Source: Aquabacterium sp. (GTDB taxonomy: Bacteria > Pseudomonadota > Gammaproteobacteria > Burkholderiales > Burkholderiaceae_C). From it: DNA of 18,268 nucleotides. Under the pieces are notes generated by a model. That model made no database searches. It was not told where the DNA came from and worked only from the letters and a program-made list of their open reading frames with translations. The position numbers and the translations under genes are program-made. Of this stretch, positions 8,410-15,447 are shown in pieces. Position 1 is the stretch's first letter, and each line of letters starts with the position of its first letter. The DNA is taken from assembly GCA_030654555.1 (NCBI GenBank), contig JAURXG010000158.1, positions 1 through 18,268 on the forward strand. Direction: 5' to 3'.

Positions 8410-10452
8410 ATGAACCCCATCCCCTTCCTCGACCTGCCGCCACTGCGCGGCGCCACCGGCACGGTGCAGTTGCCGGGCAGCAAGAGCATCTCCAACCGCG
8501 TGCTGCTGCTGGCGGGCCTGAGCGTAGGCACCACCATCGTGCGCGACCTGCTGGCCAGCGACGACACCCGGGTGATGCTGGCCGCGCTGCAGGCGCTGGG
8601 TTGCGGGCTGCAGACGCAGGCCGACGGCGCGCTGGCCGTCACCGGGCTGGGCGGGCGGCTGCCCGTGCACGAGGCCGCGCTGTTCCTCGGCAACGCCGGC
8701 ACGGCGATGCGGCCGCTGGCTGCCGCGCTGGCGGTGCTGGCCGCGCTGCAGGGCGGGCGCTTCGAGTTGAGCGGCGTGCCGCGCATGCACGAGCGGCCGA
8801 TCGGCGATCTGGTGGACGCGCTGCGCCAGCTCGGCTGCCAGATCGACTACCTCGGCACCGACGGCTACCCGCCGCTGGCGCTGCAAGGCACGGCGGGCGG
8901 TTCGCTGCAGACCGGGCACGACATCCGCGTGCGCGGCGACGTGTCCAGCCAGTTCCTCACCGCGCTGCTGCTGGCGCTGCCGCTGGCCGCCACCACCGGC
9001 CCGGTGGTGATCGCGGTCGACGGCGAGCTGATCAGCAAGCCCTATGTCGAGATCACGCTGAACCTGCTGGCGCGCTTCGGCATCGCGGTCGAGCGGCAGG
9101 GTTTCGAGCGCTTCACCATCCCCGCCGGCAGCGCCTACCGCACGCCGGGCGAGATCCACGTCGAGGCCGATGCCTCGTCGGCCTCGTACTTCGTCGCGCT
9201 GGGGGCGATCGCGGCCACGGCCGCGCCCGTCGTCATCGAGGGCCTGGGCCTCGATTCGATCCAGGGCGACATCCGCTTCGTCGAGGCCGCGCAGGCCATG
9301 GGCGCCGAGGTGCAGGGCGCGCCCGGGCGGCTGACCGTGCGGCGCGGCGCCTGGCCGCTGCGCGCGATCACGCTGGACTGCAACCACATCCCCGACGCGG
9401 CCATGACGCTGGCGGTGATGGCGCTGTACGCCAGCGGCACCACCCGTCTCACCAACATCGCCAGCTGGCGGGTCAAGGAGACCGACCGCATCGCCGCGAT
9501 GGCCGCCGAGCTGCGCAAGCTGGGCGCCACGGTGACCGAAGGCGCCGATTTCATCGAGGTGACGCCGCCCGCCGCCGATGGCTGGCGCGCCGCGGCCATC
9601 CACACCTACGACGACCACCGCATCGCGATGTGCCTGTCGCTGGCGGCCTTCAACCCGCTGGTGGCCACGCCGGGCACCGAGGTGCCGGTGCGCATCCTCG
9701 ATCCGCAGTGCGTGGACAAGACCTTCCCCGACTACTTCGAGGCCCTGTGCGCGGTGGCGCAGGCCGCCGAATCCGACATCCCGGTGATCACCATCGACGG
9801 CCCCACCGCGTCGGGCAAGGGCACGCTGGCGGCCAGCATCGCCGCCCGGCTGGGTTGGCACCAGCTCGATTCGGGCCTGCTGTACCGGGCCACCGCGCTG
9901 GCCGCGCAGCGCCTGGGCGTGGCCCCCGACGACGAGCCCGGCCTGGCCGGTGTGGCCGCCGGCCTGAACCTGCGCTTCGACGGCGAGCGGGTGCTGCTCG
10001 TTGGCGCCGACGTGGCCGCCAACCTGCGGCAGGAACAGGTCGGCAGCCTGGCCTCGCGCATCTCGTCGCTGCCGGCGGTGCGCGGTGCGCTGCAGGCGCT
10101 GCAGCTGGGCTTTCGGCGCCTGCCGGGCCTGGTGGCCGACGGGCGCGACATGGGCACGGTGATCTTTCCGGCCGCGCCGCTCAAGGTGTTTCTCACCGCC
10201 AGCCCCGCGATGCGCGCCGAGCGCCGGTATAAGCAGTTGATTTCAAAGGGTATTTCTGCTAATCTCGACGACCTTCGTGCGGACCTGGAGGCGCGTGATC
10301 AGCGGGACAGAACCCGGCTCATCGCACCCCTGAGGCCCGCACAAGACGCGTTGCTGCTCGACAACTCGGGCCAGACGATCGAGCAATCGGTCGATCAGGT
10401 GCTGGGCTGGTGGGCACAGCGCCGGCCGTTCCAGCCGCTGCAAGGCGACTGA
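8410..10452 (+). CDS. aroA: Fused EPSP synthase (AroA) – cytidylate kinase (Cmk)
   Basis: One uninterrupted 680-aa frame encodes two enzymes. Residues 1 to about 450 are 3-phosphoshikimate 1-carboxyvinyltransferase (shikimate pathway): LPGSKSISNR (K25, R30), LGNAGTAMRP (G97, P102, class I type), IPDAAMT (D329), KETDR (E357), TYDDHRIAM and the end DPQCVDKTFPDYFEAL. Residues about 457–680 are cytidylate kinase, which phosphorylates CMP and dCMP: P-loop GPTASGKGT (464–472), DSGLLYRA, GRDMGTVIFP, RDQRDRTR and PAQDALLLD. Both halves have near full family length and all key motifs, and no stop or start separates them; the linker is only about AVAQAAESD. I recall such bifunctional annotations from other Comamonadaceae and relatives. 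A frameshift error merging two genes is unlikely, because both motif sets lie in one frame with no family sequence missing at the join. Confidence 0.95.
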   Translation: MNPIPFLDLPPLRGATGTVQLPGSKSISNRVLLLAGLSVGTTIVRDLLASDDTRVMLAALQALGCGLQTQADGALAVTGLGGRLPVHEAALFLGNAGTAMRPLAAALAVLAALQGGRFELSGVPRMHERPIGDLVDALRQLGCQIDYLGTDGYPPLALQGTAGGSLQTGHDIRVRGDVSSQFLTALLLALPLAATTGPVVIAVDGELISKPYVEITLNLLARFGIAVERQGFERFTIPAGSAYRTPGEIHVEADASSASYFVALGAIAATAAPVVIEGLGLDSIQGDIRFVEAAQAMGAEVQGAPGRLTVRRGAWPLRAITLDCNHIPDAAMTLAVMALYASGTTRLTNIASWRVKETDRIAAMAAELRKLGATVTEGADFIEVTPPAADGWRAAAIHTYDDHRIAMCLSLAAFNPLVATPGTEVPVRILDPQCVDKTFPDYFEALCAVAQAAESDIPVITIDGPTASGKGTLAASIAARLGWHQLDSGLLYRATALAAQRLGVAPDDEPGLAGVAAGLNLRFDGERVLLVGADVAANLRQEQVGSLASRISSLPAVRGALQALQLGFRRLPGLVADGRDMGTVIFPAAPLKVFLTASPAMRAERRYKQLISKGISANLDDLRADLEARDQRDRTRLIAPLRPAQDALLLDNSGQTIEQSVDQVLGWWAQRRPFQPLQGD

Positions 10453-10611
10453 CGCAGCCACCCCACCCGCCGATCCCTCCCGCCGCGGCCGTCAGGCCGA
10501 ACCATCAGGGCGGGGGACCGGCGATCTTGTTCAACCAACCCGCAACCCCGGTTGCAATCACCCCGCCGGCTTCTTCTTACTTGGTTTTCGCCGGCACCAA
10601 GGAACCCCTCC
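10453..10611 (+). promoter_or_regulatory. rpsA leader region
   Basis: A 159-nt spacer. GCAAC-CCCG-GTTGC (10542–10555) is a short perfect hairpin. GCCGGC near 10565 and again near 10590 can pair around a pyrimidine-rich loop. AAGGAA (10599–10604) is a good Shine–Dalgarno sequence seven bases before the rpsA ATG. A weak promoter candidate is TTGCAA (10552) with TCTTAC (10575). In gammaproteobacteria S1 represses its own translation through the leader; whether this one does so is inference. Confidence 0.4.
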
Positions 10612-12339
10612 ATGTCCCAAACCCAGTCTCTCGATCACATCCCCGACAGCCCCTTCGCCACCGACAGCTTCGCTGCGATGTTCGAAGAGTCGCTGAAGAA
10701 GAACGACATGCGCGCCGGCGAGGTCATCTCCGCCGAAGTCGTGCGTATCGAACACAGCCATGTGGTGGTGAACGCCGGCCTCAAGAGTGAAGCCTACGTT
10801 CCGATCGAAGAATTCAAGAACGACCAGGGCGAGCTCGAAGTCCAGGTCGGCGATTTCGTCTCGGTGGCCATCGACGCCATCGAAAACGGCTACGGCGACA
10901 CCATCCTGTCGCGCGACAAGGCCAAGCGCCTAGCCTCGTGGCTGTCGCTGGAAACCGCGCTCGAGTCCGGCGACTTCGTCACCGGCACGGTCAGCGGCAA
11001 GGTCAAGGGCGGCCTCACCGACCTGGTCAACGGCATCCGCGCCATCCTGCCGGGTTCGCTGATCGACACCCGCCACGTGAAAGAACAGAGCCCGTACGAA
11101 GGCAAGACGCTCGAGTTCAAGGTCATCAAGCTCGACCGCTAGCGCTACAACGTGGTGCTGAGCCGCCGCGCCGTCGTGGAAGCCTCGATGGGCGAAGAGC
11201 GCGCCAAGCTGCTCGAGACCCTGACCGAAGGCGCCATCGTGCACGGCGTGGTCAAGAACATCACCGAATACGGTGCGTTCGTGGATCTGGGCGGCATCGA
11301 CGGCCTGCTGCACATCACCGACATGGCCTGGCGCCGTGTGCGTCACCCCAGCGAAGTGGTCACCGTCGGCCAGGAGCTGTCGGCCAAGGTGCTGAAGTTC
11401 GACGCCGAGAAGAACCGCGTCTCGCTGGGCATCAAGCAGCTGGGTGACGACCCGTGGCACGGCGTGTCGCGCCGCTACCCGAGCAACACCCGCCTGTTCG
11501 GCAAGGTCACCAACATCGCCGACTACGGCGCGTTCGTCGAGATCGAACCCGGCATCGAAGGCCTGGTGCACGTCTCCGAGATGGACTGGACCAACAAGAA
11601 CGTGGCCCCGGCCAAGATCGTCGCGCTGGGCGACGAGGTCGAAGTCATGGTGCTCGAGATCGACGAGGACAAGCGCCGCATCAGCCTGGGCATGAAGCAG
11701 TGCAAGGCCAACCCCTGGGAAGAGTTCTCGGGCACCGTGCACCGTGGCGACAAGGTGCGTGGCCCGATCAAGTCGATCACCGACTTCGGCGTGTTCGTGG
11801 GCCTGGCCTCGGGCATCGACGGCCTGGTGCACCTGTCCGACCTGTCCTGGCACGAGACCGGCGAAGCCGCCGTGCGCAACTACAAGAAGGGCCAGGAAGT
11901 CGAAGCCATCGTGCTGGCCATCGACGTGGAGCGCGAGCGCATCAGCCTGGGCATCAAGCAGCTCGACGGCGACCCGTTTGCCAACTACACCTCGGTCAAC
12001 GACCGCGGTGCCATCGTCAACGGCAAGGTCAAGACCGTCGACGCGCGTGGCGCCGAGATCCAGCTCAACGACGACGTCACCGGCTACCTGCGGGCGTCCG
12101 AGCTGAGCCGCGATCGGGTGGAAGACGCGCGCAACCTGCTCAAGGAAGGCGACGAGGTCAACTGCATGATCATCAACGTGGACCGCAAGGCCCGCTCGAT
12201 CCAGCTGTCGATCAAGGCCAAGGACAACGCCGACCAGCAAGAGCAGATGCAGCGCCTGGCGCAGACCAGCGAGCGTGAGAACGCCGGCACCACCAGCCTG
12301 GGTGCGCTGCTGCGCGCCAAGATGGAAAACCGCGAATAA
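10612..12339 (+). CDS. rpsA: 30S ribosomal protein S1, interrupted by an in-frame TAG at codon 177
   Basis: S1 binds the 30S subunit through its first two OB-fold domains and recruits mRNA through the others. The frame from the ATG at 10612 to the TAA at 12337 would encode 575 residues in six S1 repeats: R1 about 36–104, R2 about 121–186, then R3–R6, with typical lines such as KNITEYGAFVDLGG, TNIADYGAFVEI, KSITDFGVFVGL and SLGIKQL. Codon 177 (11140–11142) is TAG where E. coli S1 has Lys162 (KLDQKRNN; here KLDR-stop-RYN). Reading continues in the same frame without loss, so it is a point change, not a frameshift. The stop falls before the last strand of R2, so the 176-aa product would lack a complete second domain. 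A GTG at 11152 follows but has no ribosome binding site and starts mid-domain. rpsA is essential in studied proteobacteria, so a sequence error or read-through is more likely than real loss. Confidence 0.9.
11140..11142 (+). other. In-frame amber codon within rpsA
   Basis: The local reading is GAC CGC TAG CGC TAC AAC GTG. The family expectation, from E. coli and recalled betaproteobacterial S1 sequences, is D-(R/Q)-K-R-N-N-V, so TAG stands for AAG and TAC for AAC. Both are A-to-T differences at first codon positions six bases apart. Confidence 0.9.
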
Positions 12340-12344
12340 GGGAG

Positions 12345-12375
12345 CCCCGGCCGCCTGGCGGCCGCCCCCGAGGGG
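12345..12375. repeat. Palindromic repeat pair after rpsA
   Basis: CGGCCGCC (12348–12355) and GGCGGCCG (12357–12364) form a perfect inverted repeat around one base, followed by CCCCCGAGGGG, a second small palindrome. The same two-module pattern recurs at 12434–12470, and a related one lies at 15448–15516, suggesting a dispersed intergenic repeat family. Confidence 0.55.
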
Positions 12376-12379
12376 CTGA

Positions 12380-12415
12380 CCCAACCCGACCGGGCAAAAC
12401 CCGGATCGGGTTGGG
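12380..12415. repeat. Long GC-rich hairpin between rpsA and ihfB
   Basis: CCCAACCCGACCGGG (12380–12394) pairs with 12400–12415 in a 15-pair stem with one bulged A (12405) and a CAAAA loop. It is very stable but no T run follows on the plus strand, so it is not a standard terminator. It may slow RNA polymerase, protect the rpsA mRNA 3' end, or partly separate rpsA from ihfB expression. Confidence 0.6.
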
Positions 12416-12433
12416 CGGCTGCGACGGGCACCG

Positions 12434-12470
12434 CCCCCTGGCCGCCTTTGGCGGCCTGTCCCCAGAGGGG
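12434..12470. repeat. Second palindromic repeat pair before ihfB
   Basis: GGCCGCC (12440–12446), loop TTT, GGCGGCC (12450–12456) is a perfect inverted repeat. It is followed by TGTCCCCAGAGGGGAC, another palindrome. It mirrors the element at 12345–12375. Confidence 0.55.
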
Positions 12471-12507
12471 ACTGCATGCAAACCACCGCTGGACTCCATC
12501 TCCCGTC

Positions 12508-12819
12508 ATGACCCGTAGTGATCTGGTGAACAAGCTGGCCGAGCGATTCGGGCAGTTGACGCAGCGCGACACCGAGTTCGCGGTCAAGACCATCCTCGAC
12601 GCGATGAGCGACGCCCTGGCGCGTGGCCACCGCATCGAGATCCGTGGTTTCGGCAGCTTCTCGATCAACCGGCGTCCGCCGCGGCTGGGTCGCAACCCGC
12701 GCAGCGGCGAGAAGGTCACCATCCCCGAGAAGCTGGTGCCGCACTTCAAGCCGGGCAAGGCACTGCGCGAGTCGGTGGACGAAAGCCTGCCGGTGTCGGA
12801 CGACACCCCGGCAAGCTGA
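12508..12819 (+). CDS. ihfB: Integration host factor beta subunit
   Basis: A 103-aa DNA-bending protein that forms a heterodimer with IHF-alpha and shapes promoters, replication origins and recombination sites. The N-terminal helices (MTRSDLVNKLAERF) are followed by the GHRIEIRGFGSFSI sheet, then the DNA-grasping arm RRPPRLGRNPRSGEKV, whose NP proline intercalates in the minor groove, and the C-terminal KPGKALRE helix. The start fits the family; no strong Shine–Dalgarno sequence precedes it. The position right after rpsA is conserved across many proteobacteria. A 168-nt spacer full of palindromes separates it from rpsA, and a strong terminator follows, so this is the end of the gyrA-to-ihfB series. 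Confidence 0.97.
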   Translation: MTRSDLVNKLAERFGQLTQRDTEFAVKTILDAMSDALARGHRIEIRGFGSFSINRRPPRLGRNPRSGEKVTIPEKLVPHFKPGKALRESVDESLPVSDDTPAS

Positions 12820-12859
12820 TCGCACGCCAGCCGCAGCGCAGCGGCAACACCGCCACACC

Positions 12860-12881
12860 AGGGCCCTTCGGGGCCCTTTTT
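12860..12881 (+). terminator. Rho-independent terminator after ihfB
   Basis: AGGGCCC-TTCG-GGGCCCT forms a seven-pair stem capped by a stable TTCG tetraloop and is followed by TTTTT. It lies 41 nt past the ihfB stop and upstream of lapA. Confidence 0.92.
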
Positions 12882-12929
12882 CATGGTGGATGCGACATCC
12901 TGCGGGCCAGGGCCGCGGCAGGGCCTCCT

Positions 12930-12935
12930 TAGAAT
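12930..12935 (+). promoter_or_regulatory. Candidate -10 element for lapA
   Basis: TAGAAT lies only nine bases before the lapA ATG, after the ihfB terminator, so lapA needs its own promoter nearby. If used, the transcript would have almost no leader. No good -35 sequence is visible. Confidence 0.35.
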
Positions 12936-12944
12936 GCGACAGCC

Positions 12945-13265
12945 ATGCGCGTCATCCTCTGGGTCTTCCGGGCCTTCATCTTCTTCACGCTGTTCGCCTT
13001 CGCGCTCAACAACGAGCAGCCGGTGGTGGTGCACTGGTTCTTCGGCGCGCAGTGGAAGGCGCCGATGGTGATCGTGGTGCTGGCCGCCTTTGCCGGCGGC
13101 GCCGCCATCGGCGTGCTGGCGATGGTGCCCAGCTGGTGGCGGCATCGCCGCGTGGCCCGGCGCCATGCCCCGCCGCCGCCCGCGCCTGCGCGCCAGGCCG
13201 GTGATCCGGTCACGCAGGCGCCCAGCGAGTTCGGGCCCGAACACCCGCCGCGCGAAGGCCTGTAG
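12945..13265 (+). CDS. lapA: Lipopolysaccharide assembly protein A (DUF1049)
   Basis: A 106-aa inner-membrane protein. Two hydrophobic segments (about 2–20, VILWVFRAFIFFTLFAFAL, and about 40–60, MVIVVLAAFAGGAAIGVLAM) flank the conserved NNEQPVVVHWFF. The cytoplasmic tail is basic, then Pro-rich. LapA works with LapB in controlling LPS synthesis via LpxC degradation by FtsH (known from E. coli YciS/YciM). It ends in TAG, the only gene here other than the interrupted rpsA with that codon, and lapB begins three bases later in the same frame (TAG CGC ATG). Confidence 0.93.
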   Translation: MRVILWVFRAFIFFTLFAFALNNEQPVVVHWFFGAQWKAPMVIVVLAAFAGGAAIGVLAMVPSWWRHRRVARRHAPPPPAPARQAGDPVTQAPSEFGPEHPPREGL

Positions 13266-13268
13266 CGC

Positions 13269-14429
13269 ATGGACTTCGACAGCCCCGGGCTGCTGATCGG
13301 CCTGCTGGTGGCGCTGCCCGCGGCCTTCCTGCTGGGCTGGGCGGCGTCGCGCTTCGACCTGCGGCAGTTCCGGCGTGCCGACCGCGAGGCGCCCAAGGCC
13401 TATTTCAAGGGCCTGAACCTGCTGCTCAACGAGCAGACCGACAAGGCCATCGACGCCTTCATCGAGGCGGTGCAGCACGACCCCGACACCAGCGAGCTGC
13501 ACTTTGCGCTGGGCAACCTGTTCCGCCGGCGCGGTGAGTTCGAGCGTGCGGTGCGGGTGCACCAGCACCTGCTGCAGCGCGCCGACCTGACCCCCGCCGA
13601 CCGCGACCGCGCCCAGCATGCGCTGGCGCAGGATTTCATGAAGGCCGGGCTGTTCGACCGCGCCGAAGAGGCCTTCCGCGCGCTGGAGGGCACGCCCTTC
13701 GAGACCGAGGCCCGGCTGGCGCTGCTGGCATTGGCCGAACGCTCCCGCGACTGGCGGCTGGCCGCCGAGGTCGCCGGCGCGCTGGAGAAGAGCGGCACCG
13801 GTTCGTTCGCCAACCGCATTGCGCACTACCACTGCGAGCTGGCCGCCGAGGCCGACGAACGCGGGGACGCCGCCGCGGCCGCCGCGCTGCTGGACCAGGC
13901 CCAGGCGGCCGCGCCGCAGGCCGCGCGGCCGCTGGTGCAGCGTGCCCAGCGCCTGGCGCGGCAGGGCGAAACCGCCGCGGCCCTGGCCGCCTGGGAGATC
14001 GTGCGCCAGCGCTGCCCCGAGGCCTTCGTCCGGCTGGCCGGCGAGTACGCCGCGGTCGCCCAGGCCGCGGGCCAGGGCGAGGCGGCACGCCAGGCGCTGC
14101 TGCCGATGTTCCAGCAGGCGCCGGGCATCGATCTGCTGCGCGCGCTGGCGCTGCTGGACGGCCTGCCGCCCGGCGCCTCGCCGCTGCTGATGGACCTGCT
14201 GCGCGAGCAGCCCAGCCTGTCGGCCGCGCTCGAGCTGCTGGACACGCCGCGCGCCAGCTGGCCCGACACCGCGCGCCAGAGCGTGCGTGATGCCGTGGCG
14301 CGTGCCGCCCGGCCGCAGCAGCGCTACCGCTGCGCCGGCTGCGGCTTCGAGGCGCAGCGCCACTTCTGGCAATGCCCCGGCTGCCTGGGCTGGGACACCT
14401 TCCCGCCACAAAGGATCGAAGAGCTGTGA
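13269..14429 (+). CDS. lapB: Lipopolysaccharide assembly protein B (LapB/YciM)
   Basis: A 386-aa inner-membrane-anchored TPR protein that, in E. coli, binds FtsH and LpxC and coordinates LPS assembly. Residues about 6–25 (GLLIGLLVALPAAFLLGW) form the single membrane anchor, then YFKGLNLLLNEQTDKAID starts the TPR array that runs to about residue 335. The C-terminus is a rubredoxin-like metal knuckle with C355, C358, C369 and C372 (CAGC…CPGC), spaced as in E. coli YciM. Length is close to the E. coli protein. GAAGG at 13254–13258, inside the end of lapA, is a plausible ribosome binding site. It is co-transcribed with lapA and convergent with waaC. Confidence 0.96.
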   Translation: MDFDSPGLLIGLLVALPAAFLLGWAASRFDLRQFRRADREAPKAYFKGLNLLLNEQTDKAIDAFIEAVQHDPDTSELHFALGNLFRRRGEFERAVRVHQHLLQRADLTPADRDRAQHALAQDFMKAGLFDRAEEAFRALEGTPFETEARLALLALAERSRDWRLAAEVAGALEKSGTGSFANRIAHYHCELAAEADERGDAAAAAALLDQAQAAAPQAARPLVQRAQRLARQGETAAALAAWEIVRQRCPEAFVRLAGEYAAVAQAAGQGEAARQALLPMFQQAPGIDLLRALALLDGLPPGASPLLMDLLREQPSLSAALELLDTPRASWPDTARQSVRDAVARAARPQQRYRCAGCGFEAQRHFWQCPGCLGWDTFPPQRIEEL

Positions 14430-14436
14430 GCCCCGC

Positions 14437-14457
14437 GCCGGCCCGCACGCGGCCGGC
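14437..14457. terminator. Possible bidirectional hairpin between lapB and waaC
   Basis: GCCGGCC (14437–14443) and GGCCGGC (14451–14457) form a perfect seven-pair stem with a seven-base loop between the convergent stops of lapB and waaC. There is no T run on either side, so its action as a terminator is uncertain. Confidence 0.35.
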
Positions 14458-14483
14458 GGTTCGCGCGCCCTTGGCCGACCGGC

Positions 14484-15437
14484 TCAGCGGGTGAGGTGCC
14501 GCTCCAGCTGCGCCATCACGTGGTCCAGCGTCGGCACCTGCGCCTTGCCGCCGAAGCTGGCCACCGGCCCCGGCCCGGTGATGCCGGCCAGCCCGGGATC
14601 GTGGTCGCAGTAGATGCCGATGGTGGGCGCCCCGAAGGCCGCGGCCAGGTGCGAAAAGCCGGTGTCCAAGCCGACGATCTGGCGCGCCTGGCCCAGCACC
14701 GCCGCCATGTCGGCCACCGACAGGAAGGGCGGCACCACGCCGCCGCAGCCCGCGGCGATGCGCTCGGCGCGCGCGCGCTCCTCGTCGCTGCCCCACACCA
14801 GCACCGGCGTCAGCCCGGCCGCCTGCAGGCGCTGGCCGACGGCGATCCAGTGCGCTTCGGGCCACAGCTTCTCGGGCCGGCTGGCGCAGGGGATCAGCGC
14901 CGCGCTGGGCGACGGCGCCGCCCAGCTGCCCGCCGGCGGCGTGATGCCGAAGTCGGGTGGCGTGGCCGGCATCGCATAACCCAGATGGGCAGCGGCCAGG
15001 CGGCGGTTGCGCTCCACCGCCTGCAGGCTGCGCGGGACGCTGGCCGTGCGCCGGTAGAACAGCGCCGCCGCCGGCTCGCGGATGCTGGCGCGGTCGTAGC
15101 CCACCAGCGGCCCGCGCGCCTGCAGGCCCCACAGCACGCTCTTGAGCAGGCCCTGCAGGTCAAGCACCAAATCGTAGGGTTCACGCTTCAGCTCGGCACG
15201 CAGCGCCGAGATCGCCGCCCGCGTTTCGGCCTGCAGCAAACGCTTGCGCCATTTGCGCCAGGCCAGCGGCAGCACCCGCGCCACGCCGGCATGCAGCCGC
15301 GGGATGGCGGCGAACGACGCCTCGACCAGCCAATCCACATGCAGGCCGGGCAGCGCGCGCTGCATGTCGCTCACCGCGGGCAGGGCATGGACCACGTCGC
15401 CCATCGACGAGGTCTTGACGATCAGGACCCGGGTCAC
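14484..15437 (-). CDS. waaC: Lipopolysaccharide heptosyltransferase I
   Basis: A 317-aa GT9-family enzyme that adds the first L-glycero-D-manno-heptose to Kdo of the LPS inner core, at the cytoplasmic membrane. The N-terminus VLIVKTSSMGDVVHALPA is nearly the E. coli WaaC signature; D14 corresponds to the catalytic D13. The middle holds YDLVLDLQGLLKS and the C-terminal nucleotide-sugar region holds GLDTGFSHLAAAFGAP and the DPGLAG segment. The only start that fits the family is GTG at 15437; the frame is open further upstream, but that stretch lacks family sequence and overlaps DUF4254. Directly upstream, on the same strand, is the DUF4254 gene, 79 nt away across a palindromic repeat. Confidence 0.94.
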   Translation of the reverse strand: MTRVLIVKTSSMGDVVHALPAVSDMQRALPGLHVDWLVEASFAAIPRLHAGVARVLPLAWRKWRKRLLQAETRAAISALRAELKREPYDLVLDLQGLLKSVLWGLQARGPLVGYDRASIREPAAALFYRRTASVPRSLQAVERNRRLAAAHLGYAMPATPPDFGITPPAGSWAAPSPSAALIPCASRPEKLWPEAHWIAVGQRLQAAGLTPVLVWGSDEERARAERIAAGCGGVVPPFLSVADMAAVLGQARQIVGLDTGFSHLAAAFGAPTIGIYCDHDPGLAGITGPGPVASFGGKAQVPTLDHVMAQLERHLTR

Positions 15438-15447
15438 GTCGACCCCG

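Noticed and set aside
11152..12339. Separate gene starting at GTG 11152 encoding the second part of S1
   Set aside because: It is in the same frame as the first part, begins inside the last strand of S1 domain 2, and has no ribosome binding site before it. It is better read as the continuation of rpsA past the TAG.
10930..12858. Long minus-strand open frame opposite rpsA and ihfB (642 codons)
   Set aside because: Low-complexity antisense shadow of conserved plus-strand genes; it also runs through the terminator and the intergenic palindromes.
11140..13265. Genetic code with TAG reassigned to an amino acid
   Set aside because: lapA ends properly at TAG with lapB starting right after, and no other gene frame here contains TAG. 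Two codons are too few to propose reassignment.
12084..14411. Long minus-strand open frame opposite lapAB and ihfB (775 codons)
   Set aside because: Overlaps four well-identified plus-strand genes and a terminator; composition is that of an antisense shadow.
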